Notes: a model not told the origin generated them from the letters alone. DNA of 64,000 nt from Amyloporia xantha (GCA_036971615.1 JAYKKR010000003.1:2418001-2482000); one strand, 5' to 3'; shown: positions 16,081-28,058, counted from the stretch's first letter. Numbers and translations are program-made.

Positions 16081-16828
16081 CCGCATTATAATATGACAGT
16101 ATCTAATCTAGACCACGCGCTTTCGATGTATTTCTCCGCATTTTATCTGACACGACCCCACGCTCTGGTTTACAGTAATAGACATGCAACGGTTCGTTAT
16201 CTTCGTCATGATTGCAAATGGACTGTATAGCCTCAGGGTCACCGTACATTCACTTGGAGCTCGTCGTCATGATTTTTGCGGACACCATTATCAGTTGGCT
16301 GCTGCCAGCCCGCGGAGCCTGTCATATCTCGTCTAAGTCACCGAGATCAATCAGAGCCTATATCGTATGTGAGCCTATATGCGTGGCCTCTCCAGCGGAA
16401 TTGCAGACCGGAGTCTGTCCCGGGCTCCTGGGTTTCTAGATCAACAGCTTCCACCCATAGAGTAAGTGTAGGCTGCGTGGCCGTGTTCCCCATCTATGCC
16501 CCGAGGTATTCTCATTTCTCACAGCAGTACGAATGGGTGAGCTGTGCCATTCCGTCTGATTATGGAAAAGTTGTCATGCATCATCAGACAGGTTTTAAAG
16601 GGGCCCTCACGAAGGTGTCTGCCTCGGCACAAGGTCACTCTACTCCATGTGCCCCCTGGATGATGCCAGTCTGCTATCCGCAACTTTGAGTACTACCCTT
16701 TTGCGATAGATGGTAAAGGGCTGCGCAAAATCGGTATTGCGTGCTATGCTAGTAGACAGTTACATTGCACGGGTGTATATTACAGGTAAGCCGCTGTTTC
16801 AAGATTTGTCCCCTCGCGTCCCATTTCA
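16081..16828. other. Intergenic, nothing recognised
   Basis: About 750 bp between the 3' ends of MEF1 and the small membrane-protein gene. Short open frames here lack coding character and match no family I know. Confidence 0.5.
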
Positions 16829-17516
16829 TCAAGACTCATCGCTCAGGTCGCTCGGTGGCTCGTCCATGCCGACTACTGCCTCCAATGCACTTCCCATGGC
16901 CTGGAACCCCCTGCTTGCGGTCGACGCAGGCGCGTCAGAGAGCGATGACGAGGCACCGGAGGGGTCCACCATAAATTTCACCGCATCGCTGTCGATATAA
17001 GCATCTGAGTCTCGTGCACGACGGTTGATCCAAAAGTACTGCTCACCCGCTCTCGTGCGCCGCCACGGAAGACAAGCTCGCGGGGGGAACATAATCCCTC
17101 ACCGCACCCGCGATCGCGTTCGCCAGATCGGTGCTTGGAATACCGAGCGCCGTCGCGAGCTCCTCGATCCTCTGCTCCACGCTCGCCTCGCCGTTCCTCC
17201 TCGACCCCTTCTCAGCATTTGCGCCGGCGCTCGCCCACGCGCCGCTGCCCGCCACATGGTCGTGCACCGCAGGTGGCTTCCTGCCCAGAGCGAGGTTCCA
17301 CCAGCCGCCAACATCGGACTTCCACTGTACCACTCTCCACGAGTAGAACGCGACGAGGCACACGGCGAAGAGCGCAAGCGCGTAGTTGAAGCGGGAAAGC
17401 GAGACGTTCGAGAGCGGCGGCGAGACGGGGCGCATGGCCTTTTTGCGGTCGCGCGGCGGCGGTAGGTCCGATGGCGAATGCACGGCGGTTTCTCGTGAGC
17501 GGAGGTTTTGCGACAT
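16829..17516 (-). CDS. Small single-pass membrane protein, unrecognised
   Basis: Two exons: from ATG 17516 (MSQNLRSRETAVHS) to a GTGAGC donor near 17050, then from an acceptor ending ATCGACAG near 16999 to the stop at 16829; this splice joins ESG to DAVKFMVDP in phase. The protein is about 210 aa, with a basic/proline-rich N terminus, one hydrophobic helix (NYALALFAVCLVAFYSW) near residue 45, and a soluble remainder ending in an acidic Ser-rich tail DEPPSDLSDES. An upstream in-frame ATG at 17573 would add 19 residues; I prefer 17516 because of the TATA-like run just upstream and the loss of hydrophobicity otherwise. No family is assigned. Confidence 0.6.
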
Positions 17517-20500
17517 TTTGTGATATTTATAAGAGCGTATGTGGGTACGTCTGGAGATGAGAGTGTATATCACCAGTTATAATAGTAGATGGTAGAGAAA
17601 AAGTGCGGTAGGTGCAAGCCTTATAGTGCCGCGCTACATGGCGGAGCCCACCCCACCGCCGTCAGTGATCTCAGGCAAGGCGGGGCAGGCTCCGTGACGT
17701 CATCCCCACCTCGCCCACGTGACTTGACGCGTCTTGCGTACGCATGCGTCCTTCTCAATCGCGTTCGTCCTCTTCATCTTGAACCACGACCACTACCATC
17801 ATGACCTCCTTCAGTGGTGTGGGACGATATTATCATTCCTCTATTGACGTGTCTTTACTATCTCCTAAACATAACTGCTAAAGTCTAAAGTCGTCGAACG
17901 TGAGTAGATCTGTCTCTCGCGCATACCAACGTTTGCCTTTCTCTTTCTGAAAACCGCTTTCATTCTTGTTGTATACGACGTTACACCTCGGTTTATTGAG
18001 CGTCATATGTGCTTATGCGGAAGCGTCGCTGCTTATGAACCAACGTTAGAGACTGATAAGTCGAGGCATTTGCTTTTTCAAACTTATCGTGGATATCTTT
18101 TCCTCTGTTTTTTATATTTGACTCCGCTCATCTGTACTGTGCATAGCATATGATGTGCGAGTAACGTATGACCTCGTCTTCCAGGTGCGGCTGCCTCATA
18201 TATGCGCGCATACATGCGTCCTCATACCGAAATATGCAGTTTTTGATGTGTGTATGCGTTCTTTTTTACCGTATATGTGTCTCTTCAGTCCATATATGCG
18301 TGTGCCTCCGCTCGCAAATGGACGTGCTCGCCCAGTGCATTCTCACATCTACTCTCTATGTGTTTGTTCCAGTTTTGTGCCTGCTCATCCTGTTTTAGTC
18401 CATATATGCGTGTGCTTTCGTCACATATGCATCTGCTCACCTTTGTTATACGTTTTATAGCTTTCAATATGAAGTTTTTTGTCCATTATATGCGTCTTGA
18501 GCCCGTGTATGCGTCCGTTCACCGCATATATGCGTTCATTTATGTGATAGGTGAGTCCGCTGTTCCTCTACATGTCTGACTGCTCACATACGCCTTATGA
18601 CGTTTATGTTGCCGTCGTCAGAAACTTCATCATGAGGGATATAATCTTTCACTATGACCGATCGACCATGGCCGACGGCAACACGACGCACAATAACTCC
18701 TTCCAAGGTCTGTTGGAAGGTCAGGGCGTCGTTGTACTGTCCCATTCGTATGTCATGTTGTATGTAGCCTTCTTTATTGCTCTTCAATTCTGATGCTAAC
18801 TCTGCGTAGATGAGAACAAGACTAGTGCAGTGTCGGTTCCCATCTCTACGTGCGCAGGGTCTCTTCAGCCAGTGCACGCAGTACCGCTCTGTCTAACGTG
18901 GCTGACGTAACCTACCTGCTATCGTCTCGAATCTACTATAGGATATTGCATCACAGGCGTTACGCAGCAGAAAATTGTCCCTTAATCTCAACATTATGCC
19001 AAATGTATCGCCGACCGTACTCCTACATGAGTAAGTGTATGCATAGGCACGTTTTTGAATAAATACTCACATCTTTATACCGCAGGAAGCGGGTGAGAAT
19101 AGACGATGCGGACATATCGGCATATACAACATGGAATTGAAAGACTGCCTGTAATGAACGTATGATGCAAACGTAAGGTCAGTATATATGCGCATATACC
19201 TAGATATTTGTATGATAACAACGTTGGCCGCATCACAGCTGTTGCCTGGCTTGCGTTCGGTTTTCGCCCGATTCACGCTACGAACCTGTAGTACTCCGAC
19301 AGTCTGTTCGGATCCTCATTCTCAATCAGCTTTCCCCGGAATAGATGAAGTTCTATGGTTATCCATTGGAGTCCTATCCTCTGTGCGTCATGTTACGATA
19401 TGTCGAGGTCTTCCTGAGATGTACGCCTGATTCGCATCAGCCGTGACCGTTTTCCGATGCACAAGAGTGGGCACGTACGAATCGGCAGTCATACAGCACC
19501 AACGTCTTCGGAGCATAAACTGATGTCTTTTCCTGGGACGCGGCGTCGTTGTTGAAGGCTGAAGGTACGCTGCTCTATTCTATGCTTTTTCTCTCTAAAT
19601 ATCTATTCTTCGAGCGTACTTCGCATGACATACAGCTACCTGCCGCCATGGTCCTGGAAATCCCGCCGTCTTCCGCCTCACTGGTACGTTGCATTTGCGA
19701 GCTGTTATGTTATCGCACATCGCTCAATGCTCACGACGTGAGCCGAATAGTCACTGACGAAAGCGAGACATCTATTACAACTACAGCAATCCTGGTATTG
19801 TCTTTTTGCATGCTTCTGGCAGCACCTAGCTATCATCCTGATGCTCTCGCTGCGAACTTGCATCAGAGGCTTGATAATGTTTTCGAGCCGTCATTTTTGA
19901 ATCCTCGTTAGCCCTAACTTGAGGTATGCAATCTGCGTCTTTTCCTTTACCTCAATGTGAGTGTGCAAGCATTGTTATCTCTTCCAACCTACTCTCACCA
20001 TATATTATGACAAGGTTTAGTGCCAGTAGATATTGGACAAAGCTTTCCATTCAACTTCATGTGAACATTAAGCATGAAGATCTCAGGTGAGTGCATGGCT
20101 GCACATTGATTCAATAATCACACACTCCTCTCTTCTTGTGTGGTTGTTACTAACAAGGCTAGATTATTCAGTGCTCATACAATAGTGAACTTGGTATCTT
20201 CTTGTTTCTCAACATTGAACCTCATTAGCCTTAGACAGTTAATGTTACTAGGTGAGGATCTCCCTTCTTATCACACTCACTACTCTGCTGATTGTTTCAA
20301 ATCCGAGAATTTACAGGCCTCATAATCCTTGATTGCTTTCAAACTCCTGGTGTTTGAGGTGTGGTACTGTCTTTCTATCATATCCTGACTCAGCCTTCTT
20401 ACCTTCAAACTCCAACATTCTTCCTATCAGCCTACTACACTACTGTAGTGTTCTTGAAGTGACCACATCTTCTGAGCTCACCTGGATCTCCTCCTGATGC

Positions 20501-20534
20501 AGTATGTTATTATTCAAATTGAGTGTATTTCAAT
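17517..20534. other. 3-kb interval with repeats and possible decayed or non-coding transcript
   Basis: The left end is a GC-rich promoter-like stretch with a palindromic TGACGTCA at 17695-17702 and CACGTG at 17716-17721. Further right many consensus splice donors and acceptors (for example around 18650-19030 and 19560-19800) bracket short segments, but no frame can be kept open across them. That fits a decayed gene, a non-coding spliced RNA, or chance. 18190-18550 is enriched in a TATATGCGT motif. 19.9-20.5 kb is AT-rich and shows nothing definite. Confidence 0.45.
18190..18550. repeat. Irregular cluster of TATATGCGT-like motifs
   Basis: The motif CATATATGCG or a one-base variant occurs repeatedly at irregular spacing: near 18196, 18289, 18402, 18484 and 18529, with further CATATGC/GTATGCGT variants between. 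Spacing is too uneven for a simple satellite. Related TATATGCGC words recur at 19190, 28118, 32740 and 32796. Confidence 0.55.
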
Positions 20535-20571
20535 GCCGGGATAGCTCAGCTGGGAGAGCAGCAGACTGAAG
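20535..20571 (+). pseudogene. tRNA-Phe 5' half (truncated)
   Basis: The acceptor 5' strand GCCGGGA, D-arm GCTCAGCTGGGAGAGC and anticodon segment CAGACTGAAG match the 5' half of tRNA-Phe(GAA), and the tRNA-Phe at 30357 apart from three substitutions. No 3' half follows; 13 bp later the 163-bp repeat begins. It cannot fold as a tRNA. Confidence 0.8.
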
Positions 20572-20583
20572 GGTGTCTTTCGG

Positions 20584-20746
20584 TGACATGTCAATGTACA
20601 TATTATATCCTCTTCAATATGAGTAGTAAAATGATCAATGGAGTATCCCATGAGTAACGAGAGTGAGGGCGTCGGGCAATGAGTGATACCATACAGCGGG
20701 CGAAATCCTAGCCAGAATATCGCCAGGAGGTTCGAAGAAAACTGCC
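20584..20746. repeat. 163-bp dispersed direct repeat, copy A
   Basis: Aligns without gaps to 33194-33356 with only two G/A differences. It begins with the palindrome TGACATGTCA. Outside these bounds the copies diverge at once. A separate 13-bp direct repeat, GTACATATTATAT, lies at 20596-20608 and 20772-20784, inside the left end and just beyond the right end. No coding capacity is apparent. It could be a piece of a LTR, SINE or MITE, or an end repeat of the recombinase element. Confidence 0.9.
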
Positions 20747-20878
20747 TCTGGGATTTGGAATTTGATTGAACGTACATATTATATACTCCCCGGCACGTTG
20801 CGTAGTGTATGTGCAGCAAGAACTACCGGGACCTGGACCACTACCAGTACCAAGAAATGCGACGCCTCTTCCCCACCC

Positions 20879-22782
20879 TTACGCACCGTTTGCACGCCCG
20901 CGTCCGCCGCGTCCCCCATGGGCCTGACGCCCGCCGCGCGCCTTGCCTCGCCCTCCACGGCCAGCGCCCACGGGTGGTATCTGTTGCAAGCCCTGCTGAC
21001 GTTCTTCCTCAGAATCAGGGACCTCGATGATGTCGTCGCGCTGCCCTTGATTAATCGGCACATCCCCCCCGCGAGGACCATCATATCCCGTATCGAAAAA
21101 CCCTCCTAACGGTGCGCGGTCCGTTTTCATCAGGTCGCGAAACATATCACGGATCTGCTCGATGTCAGTCTCGTCGAGTAGGGGACATTCAGGGAAAGGT
21201 GCGAGCCCATTCGCCTCGCGTTGCACATTCAGGGTCCTGATCGTGATCGTGTTTTTCATGTGAGCGTTGTACGTCTCAATAGCCAGCTTGACTTTCTCGG
21301 TGCGCGCAGAGACGAGGGCAACCCCAATTTGTAAGCCGCCCAGCCAGACCTCACGGTCCATCGCGTTCCGGATAAACTTGGGCGTGGCCGTAGTCATTCC
21401 CATCACTGCTTGGATTCTTTCCAGCATGAAAGCGGGTAGGCCCTGTATGTTGTAATGACTACAATGTTATTATGGCGGGGGTGTTCAGCGAAGACACGTA
21501 CATTCATATCTTGGCCCGGTGCTGAAGCATTCTTTTTGCTCTTCCGTTTGCCTGCAATCAGCAAAATGAATAATGGCAACTTGGGAGAGATTACTACGCA
21601 ATTACCGGAGTTGAGAGTCTCTGGAGGCAATTGTTCGTCATCGTGATGATTAGTCCCATTGGCCTGTGGGTCGACGCGGACTCGTGAGTGCGCATGTACT
21701 GCCAATTGTGTAGGTGCACCTACCTCGCCAACTAGATTACCCTCGGTTTCATAGGCACCCATTTCGTCGTGCAACTCGTCATACTCCTCGTTGACTATGT
21801 TTGTGTTCTCTTGCGTCAGTGAACTTGCGACATAGGTGCCACTCATTGCACGCACGGATATCATAGGCCTCCGGGAATTCTCCGTCAACCATATGCTCTT
21901 GCTCATCTTCCGAACGATATCTGTCTGCCTCCGCCACTGCAGTGCCCTTGTCATCGAAGCGTGTGCGAACAGCGTCGTCTACATGGGCATCCCGTCATCA
22001 CGGTAATGCCAGCACAAAAGCGCGGGGGTTGCGACGTACCAGTCTCCAACTCGCCATGCGAATAGCGCTCCATGTGAGGCGGATACGCGCCTATGTATAT
22101 CAGTGAGATTGACTGCGAGCCGGTGATTAATGTCACAATCACAAACCTGGGTGGCCGTCGTGATCGTCGACACGCGCGCGGCGATGAGAGAACGCCGGGG
22201 GGTTTTGCTCGACATCCACGCTGAAGGAGCGCGATTCCGGCAGCGCTTGCTGGTCCCAATGCACCCGAATGAGCAAGCACCTAATATCAATGGTCCTGAG
22301 TAACTACATACGGACAACTTTCGCTTGTCCCCGGTGGATAGGCGATCAGGGTCTAGGGAGTCTTTGGAAGGGAGGCCCCCACGCTGTGTGTGCACTTTGC
22401 TTGACAGAGGGGGAGGCATGAGAGCTCTTGAAGCTCCGGTGGAAGCCGCCTGTTGGTCCGATCGCGGCCTGCTCGCTGATAAACTGTCGCGGCCCGAAGG
22501 GTACTGGCCACGGGACATGGCACTAGTGCTTGTATTGCTAGACACAGAGAGAGTGGACGTAGTACTCGCGATACGAGCGTGGCCCTCGCGATGAGCCGAG
22601 TGCTTTTGAGAATCCACACCATGAGATTGATGCGTGCTGGTTCTCGAGCTGAGTGAGGACGCCAAGGGGCGGGGGGGAAGGCCTGTGCCATTACCAGACT
22701 TGGAAACTATAACAGGGCCAGTAGCTAAACGCCGCGGAGGAGGAGCCTTGGCCTGAGCCGCAGCACGAGAGTTGTTAGCCAT
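20879..22782 (-). CDS. Unrecognised disordered/RGG protein next to the recombinase
   Basis: Starts at ATG 22782 (MANNSRAAAQAKAPPPRRL) and runs through about seven exons to a stop at 20879. The first 160 residues are Ser/Pro/Arg-rich and look disordered. A middle acidic part (VNEEYDELHDEMGAY) leads to the only ordered-looking section, from GLPAFMLERIQAVMGM through PKFIRNAMDREVWLGG and TYNAHMKNTITIR. The tail has IIEVPDSEEE, which fits a SUMO-interacting motif, and ends in repeated RGG/RGK units that suggest nucleic-acid binding. No family is recognised. It is divergent from the tyrosine recombinase, with starts 909 bp apart, inside the same repeat-bounded block, so it may be element cargo. Exon borders were chosen to keep phase and are approximate. 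Confidence 0.6.
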
Positions 22783-23691
22783 GACGATCAGTCTGCGCGA
22801 GGGCGAGGCGGGAATGACTTACACAGTAGCAGCGACGCAGCCTCTTTATTGCGGGCAGGCGTGCTGGAGATCTGTGCCGGAGGGCTCCCGTTGACCCGGA
22901 GTGCGCGATTGGTGGCATCTCTTAGCCCCCCGCGGTGTCAGCTTGGATGTACAGGAAGCTGTGCGCTTGTGGATCATAGAATTGACATGGGAAGTGCTTG
23001 CATATTTGACACGTTGCTACACTGCGCGGAGGGTCAGCTTGGCACTGGCAATGAGAGAGACTTCGCACAATCTATTCTCGCAAATTCATGCTGCTTGCAT
23101 GACCCCACGCGATGTACCGACTGGCTCATCTGGTCGGCTGCGTGACTGCAGAATGACTGCCGGTGGCTCATGAGCACGAATGGCAAGAACGACGTCTGGT
23201 CTCGCAGTCAAGGGGGGACGCGTGATGATAGAAGGGCAACTAGCCACGTGAAAGAAGGTGTACCGCTCAATAGTGGCGATCACGTCTCCCTGTGTGATTT
23301 GCTGGCGATTGTCGTGAACGTTAACCTATTCTGAGCAATGATCCCCGGATTGGTCAACAGGGTATGGTCCAACTCGAGCAGGATCATCTGCCTCTCTCGG
23401 GCGATCCCTGGACTTCTGCTGCCACTGCGTGCGCTGAAATACGGATCCTCTTTGTGAGCATACCACACACGTCTTGGTCCTTGTCGGGAGATGCGCCGAG
23501 AGATTGGCCCGCCTGGGGCACACGAGAAGTGCGACGATCTTGGAACCCGCCCGAATGGATTCGAATTCAATCAGTGCTGCTTTGGGGCATATGACACCCA
23601 AGCCCACTTTGCCTCATTCATCGCCCGTCATGGCGACAAGTGCTGAAAAAGGGAGACCATCGTCCGATGAACCTCATCTTTGCCTCTCCCC
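22783..23691. other. Divergent upstream region of the recombinase
   Basis: It lies between two divergent starts. A plus-strand open frame at 22901-23173 has a rather protein-like aliphatic stretch (LDVQEAVRLWIIELTWEVL) but no recognisable domain and no clear splice into the recombinase gene. It could be an unspliced upstream exon, a relic or chance. Confidence 0.4.
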
Positions 23692-26374
23692 ATGTTGTCT
23701 ACAGCACCTAGACGCTCGCGCGCTCGATATCGCGCGGCTTGGGAGTCTATCCTTGCATCAGCCGATGGCGCCGAGTTCGTCGAAGCTATGCGTCAAAGCG
23801 CAGCAGACTACAATCGTTGGGCGATCAGTACCCAACGACGCAGAGGGGAGACGGCCGCCAGGTTTGTGCTCATGCATGCCAGTGGGAAGTGGGGCCATTT
23901 TCGCGCGCGCGAGTTTGCGTTGGAATCCATACTAGGTAAATGTTTGCATGGCTGTATCTCCCTGCGACCGATTCGCTCATTATGGCCTCGCAGAGCGAGC
24001 TCAAGACTTCTTGACGATATCTTGTCAGATATCACAAGGCGTTGATAGCCCAGCAGACAAGATGCGTTTCAGTTCGCTCAACAGTCTCCGTTGGGACGTC
24101 GCTGGCATTGTAAGTAAGCTCGTCTGCGACGAGACCTGCGATGGATGAAGCTAGCTGAATTGCATGCAGATGGTTAAGTACTGTACGGAGTCGCAAGGGA
24201 TGACTACCCTGCATGCGTTTTGGAGAGAGAAATTATTGGACGTAAGTTTCATCTTTGTATGAGGGCTTTGATGCTTAAACTCCCGCGTGTAGCACATCGA
24301 ATATCTCGCTACCATTATGGACATTCCGCGAGAAATCAAGCCAAAATATTATTTTGGGACACCTGAACTACTATTGTTAGTGGAAACCGGCATCGCGAAT
24401 GCTACATGCCTCGATGCGGTAAGTCTTCATGGTCACTTGCTTGGGCCCTGTCACTGGCTGAAGGCCAAGCTAGACTTTGCAGCATATATTCCTATGGACC
24501 CTGATGCGTTACACTGCAGGTCGCCCGGGCTCGTTTTTGTCGACGAAACACTACGCGCATTGGTTCTTGACTTTCAAGGTGTGTACCGGCCTGGCCGAAT
24601 GTGTCGCAGGGTTAGCGCTGATATATACATGTCTCAATAGGACATCACCATTCATCGTACGTTTACTTGGAGTGAGTTTATTGTTGAGGTGGCTATAGTG
24701 GCATGGAAAGGGGGACATGGCTTTCATAGATGGACGTAAGTTTTCTTGCCATGGCAAATGCAGCGTTTTGGTGACAGCAAAATCAAGGCAACGATTCCGC
24801 ATAAAGGCTGTAAGCAAGCCAAATGAGCTCGTCATTGAGGCTGGTAGCTTGATCATCGCGATCGGGCTGCGCCGGGGAGCCTTTCGTGATCACTCCAATT
24901 TGGATAGCCTGCTGTCAGGACAGGAGGCCGTCATTGCATGGCACCCTGCTTTGCTAGATGCCCCTGTTTTCGTGGCAGGACTGCCTCGAGGCATGGGTCT
25001 AGATGCCAGCAAGCCCATGCGATACGATGCCTCACGTTTATTCTTGCGCAAAACAGCACGGGGTGCAGGCTTGCCCGGTGAGTATCACTTTGTGTAATCA
25101 CGAGTCATGGGTGATAACATTGTCATATAATTAGAGGAAAATATGACAGCATATTGTTTCCGCCGTGGCACCGCAAGCACCTTGAATCGCATATTAGGGT
25201 CTGAGCTTACCAAGTCCATTTTGCACCACAAACAAGCAAGCGAGACGATCCAGAATCATTATGTGAACACGGCGTCGGAAGTCGACCTGGTGGGTGCCTT
25301 GGCAGACGGTCAGGTCGGACACCTGCTTGGGCTGACTGAATATGATGCGCCTGCCCTGCGTAGGTGGGTCCATTTTTGGCATAGTGAACGAGTGGCGTGT
25401 GTAGGGTTGACTGACCTGCTCCTTTATAGAGCGAACGTGCAAACCCGGTCGCATGAGCCGCTCTCGTTGGAGCAAGCGCTAATCATGTCCCCTGATCTGC
25501 GGCTATGGACGATGCAAAAAGACTACTTGCGCCATCAACTGGAGTGTGGATTGGAGGAGTGGATGCATATAGAGGTGAATTATCTACGGTTATACCATCC
25601 GACATGCTAACGGTTCTCGCACTTACTCTAGGAGACTTTGTGCGAAGAAGATAGAGCGTTTGTGCAAGAGATGTCCGACGATGTCGACGGGGCACATATC
25701 ATTGCAGCGTTATTTGGGCGGCTGCGAGTGCGATGCAATCGCAAATACTCTGATATGCGCCTCAATTATGCATCAGCCCAGCGCGCAGCGGCCTACAAAG
25801 CTGCGCCACCTCTGACGTTGGAGACCCTCGAAACGCGCCTGAAGGCTGCTAGGCAGCCCCTCGATGTGGTATCAATGCTGAAAAAGCTCGTGCATGCGAA
25901 CAATGACATGGGCACTGCAAGCGACGATGACGTGATTACTTGTGCAGATGAAGACGGGGAGGACGAATACGAGGAATGTGTAGAATCACCAACAAGTTTG
26001 GGTGAGGCCAGATATTCGCTGATCAAGTAAGTGAAATCGCCTTGGGTTCTGATGCTGCCTGACATTTTGCAAACAGGCAGCTGGTGGACCACGTGGATCC
26101 GAACCATGGAGGCGGACAGTTGTGTCCTATATGCCTGACAGATGCCTCGTTGCCGGCGAAGGTCCGTGAGCAAACATTTCCAAGCCGAGCGAAGCTGCGC
26201 CGCCATAAAGACATATGGCATTCAGGGAAAAAGGAGATCCATAATGACTGGAAGCTGGATGTAAATGTAGATGTTGACTTGGCGGTGGCCATTCCTTCGG
26301 TACGTTGCGGGGCCTCGCTGTTACACGATGCATATGTAAATATCTGCGAGTTTGCGTTGCTGCGACTGCTCTAA
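23692..26374 (+). CDS. Tyrosine recombinase (DUF3435/Crypton-like) with C-terminal C2H2 finger
   Basis: Eleven exons, borders 23692-23935, 23994-24109, 24170-24241, 24293-24418, 24474-24578, 24641-24735, 24764-25077, 25135-25363, 25430-25574, 25632-26026 and 26077-26374, join in phase to 712 aa. Catalytic positions are visible: box I Arg203 in YTAGRPGSF, a Lys in AWKGGHGF in the beta-hairpin region, box II as Tyr364-Cys-Phe-Arg367 in TAYCFRRGT (Tyr where many family members have His), and the nucleophile Tyr400 in IQNHYVNT. A helical N-terminal DNA-binding part precedes. The C terminus has a C2H2 pattern (C630, C633, H657, H662). Family knowledge: such enzymes move Cryptons and act as captains of Starship elements by cutting and rejoining DNA through a phosphotyrosine link. 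The 28-nt intron between exons 6 and 7 is abnormally short. The call of the fold is strong; whether the gene is active is not known. Confidence 0.82.
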
Positions 26375-26569
26375 CTCGTTCGATCTCGCTAATAAATATT
26401 TTTGTTAATTTGTACAAGTTGTGATTGAATACTACTGAATGAGAGACCGCGGCCGCTGCTGGCAACAAGAAAGGTGCATACAAATGGAAATGGTGAAACT
26501 CTGCTGATGGGAATTCGCGGGGGCATCGTGGGTGTCGAGACAGGAACGTGTACTACATATCTTGCGTGA

Positions 26570-28058
26570 TTATTTATATCCATTGGGCAAAGCTTGCCCG
26601 ACCCTGCGCGGATTGCCTTCATATACCTTGGCACCCTGACCGCGGAATGGAGCCGAGCGGGCAAGAAGTTCCCGGAGCCTGACTGCATCGTCGCTGGATA
26701 AGCCTGCGTCATCGACCAGGACGCTTACGGATGGTATTTCCATCAATGGAATTCCTTGGGCAACCCGCCACGTATCATATGCGCGCAACGACTTGAGAGA
26801 CACTGCAATGAGGTAGTCGAGGTGATCGCGACCGAAGAGGGTCATGTCATACCCCTCGCGGTATGCATTGTCGACTCTGGAAAAGATAGATCAGCGGAAT
26901 CTAGATTGAAGGGCAATCATGCATACGGAAAGGCATATGCTATAGTGCATGAATCCGAAAGGGACTGTACTAGCGGTAACCAAGCGAGCGGGGTTTGCTT
27001 CGGATCTCCGCCAGCATGAAACATCAGAATGCATGTTTTGCGACCCCTGTTGCCATTGCGTAGGACGGTCATGAGCTCGTCGCCGCCAAGTACAATTTGT
27101 TCCGGGAATTGATCTGTCCACTTGATGGATGACAGAGGTTTGTCGAAATCTCCACCTTGGGGAAGTTCCTTGAATGCGGGTAAAAGGTAGTGTGTGATCT
27201 GGGGATATGTCTTGGGGAAACGAGACGCAGCAGAATGGACCGCCGTCGAATTATGAGTAGCCTGAATGAGCCCAGTTAAACCGTTGAGAATAGGCACCAG
27301 AGTACCATGATAGTACGATAGAGCACGTGACTTGGGACTCTTGCGGTTCAAAGAACTTGTCGTCACAGTGAGGACACTAGTAGGAGCCATTCCAAGAGGG
27401 AAAGGGGCGGGCAAGGCTTGCTTTCGCTCGACGCAGTAGTAGCGAGTCTCTTTGCGCGGGCCACGGCCACTGGGCGAAGGGTGGAAGTAATGAATTTTAG
27501 TATCGAAATGGTGGTCTTGAGCGCGAGCCTGACTGTCGAAGTAGGGAACAAGAACGGTGAAGGCTTGACGTAGGCGTCTGACGTCGCAAGCCTGGACGTT
27601 GGGGGCGATATTGATCTGAGAAAGCATGTGATCCTCGGAATAACTGCAGCGGGGCAGGAAAAGTGAGCACAAACGGTGTATATATGCATGTATATAAAAC
27701 ATACTTAACACCAGGGTTGGCTTGAAAATGGTTTTGTATGTAGGCGGCGACAGCGAAGACCGGGAGCCTCATGGCTCGGACCCGATACAAGACATCCTTC
27801 CTCCATGTGACATCGGGTGGGGAATGCTTCACAGGGCCAAATTGGGACGTATGTGCTTCCTGCCAAACAGATTCATAGTCCTTGAGCATGTGGTATATAC
27901 TTGATGAGGTCTGGCTCCATGTAACAAGCTGAGAGGCGGCGTCGGGCTCTGTGAGGAGACAATGTGTGATATTGAGGCATAGCTGAGAGCCGTGCGTGAG
28001 TAAAAACGTATCGAATAAGCAGCACACAAACTCCTACGTCTAGTGAAAAGTTGGCCAT
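26570..28058 (-). CDS. Unrecognised protein downstream of, and convergent with, the recombinase
   Basis: Starts at ATG 28058: exon 1 encodes MANFSLD, and a GTAGGA...CTCTCAG intron joins it to LCLNITHCLLTEPDAASQ. The main exon (about 26990-27650) follows after a second intron, and the last exon begins VDNAYREGYDM and ends GQALPNGYK with stop at 26570. The protein is about 440 aa, soluble, mixed alpha/beta in feel, with no signal peptide or membrane helix. I recognise no domain; ILMFHAGGD and LPQGGDFDKPL are its most distinctive strings. It ends about 195 bp from the 3' end of the recombinase gene. Its well-formed introns and sustained open frames argue that it is a live gene; cargo of the same element is inference. 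Confidence 0.6.

Noticed and set aside
17801..19911. Spliced protein gene from a short MTSFSG start through several mini exons
   Set aside because: Donors and acceptors are attractive, but every combination tried meets stop codons and no family resemblance emerges.
20584..20746. Solo LTR or SINE assignment for the 163-bp repeat
   Set aside because: The two copies share neither a defined 3' end nor a target duplication, and copy B lacks the tRNA head, so neither class can be shown.
20762..21109. Plus-strand open frame over the 3' end of the RGG-protein gene
   Set aside because: It is antisense to a better-supported frame with matching splice sites and has composition expected of a shadow frame.
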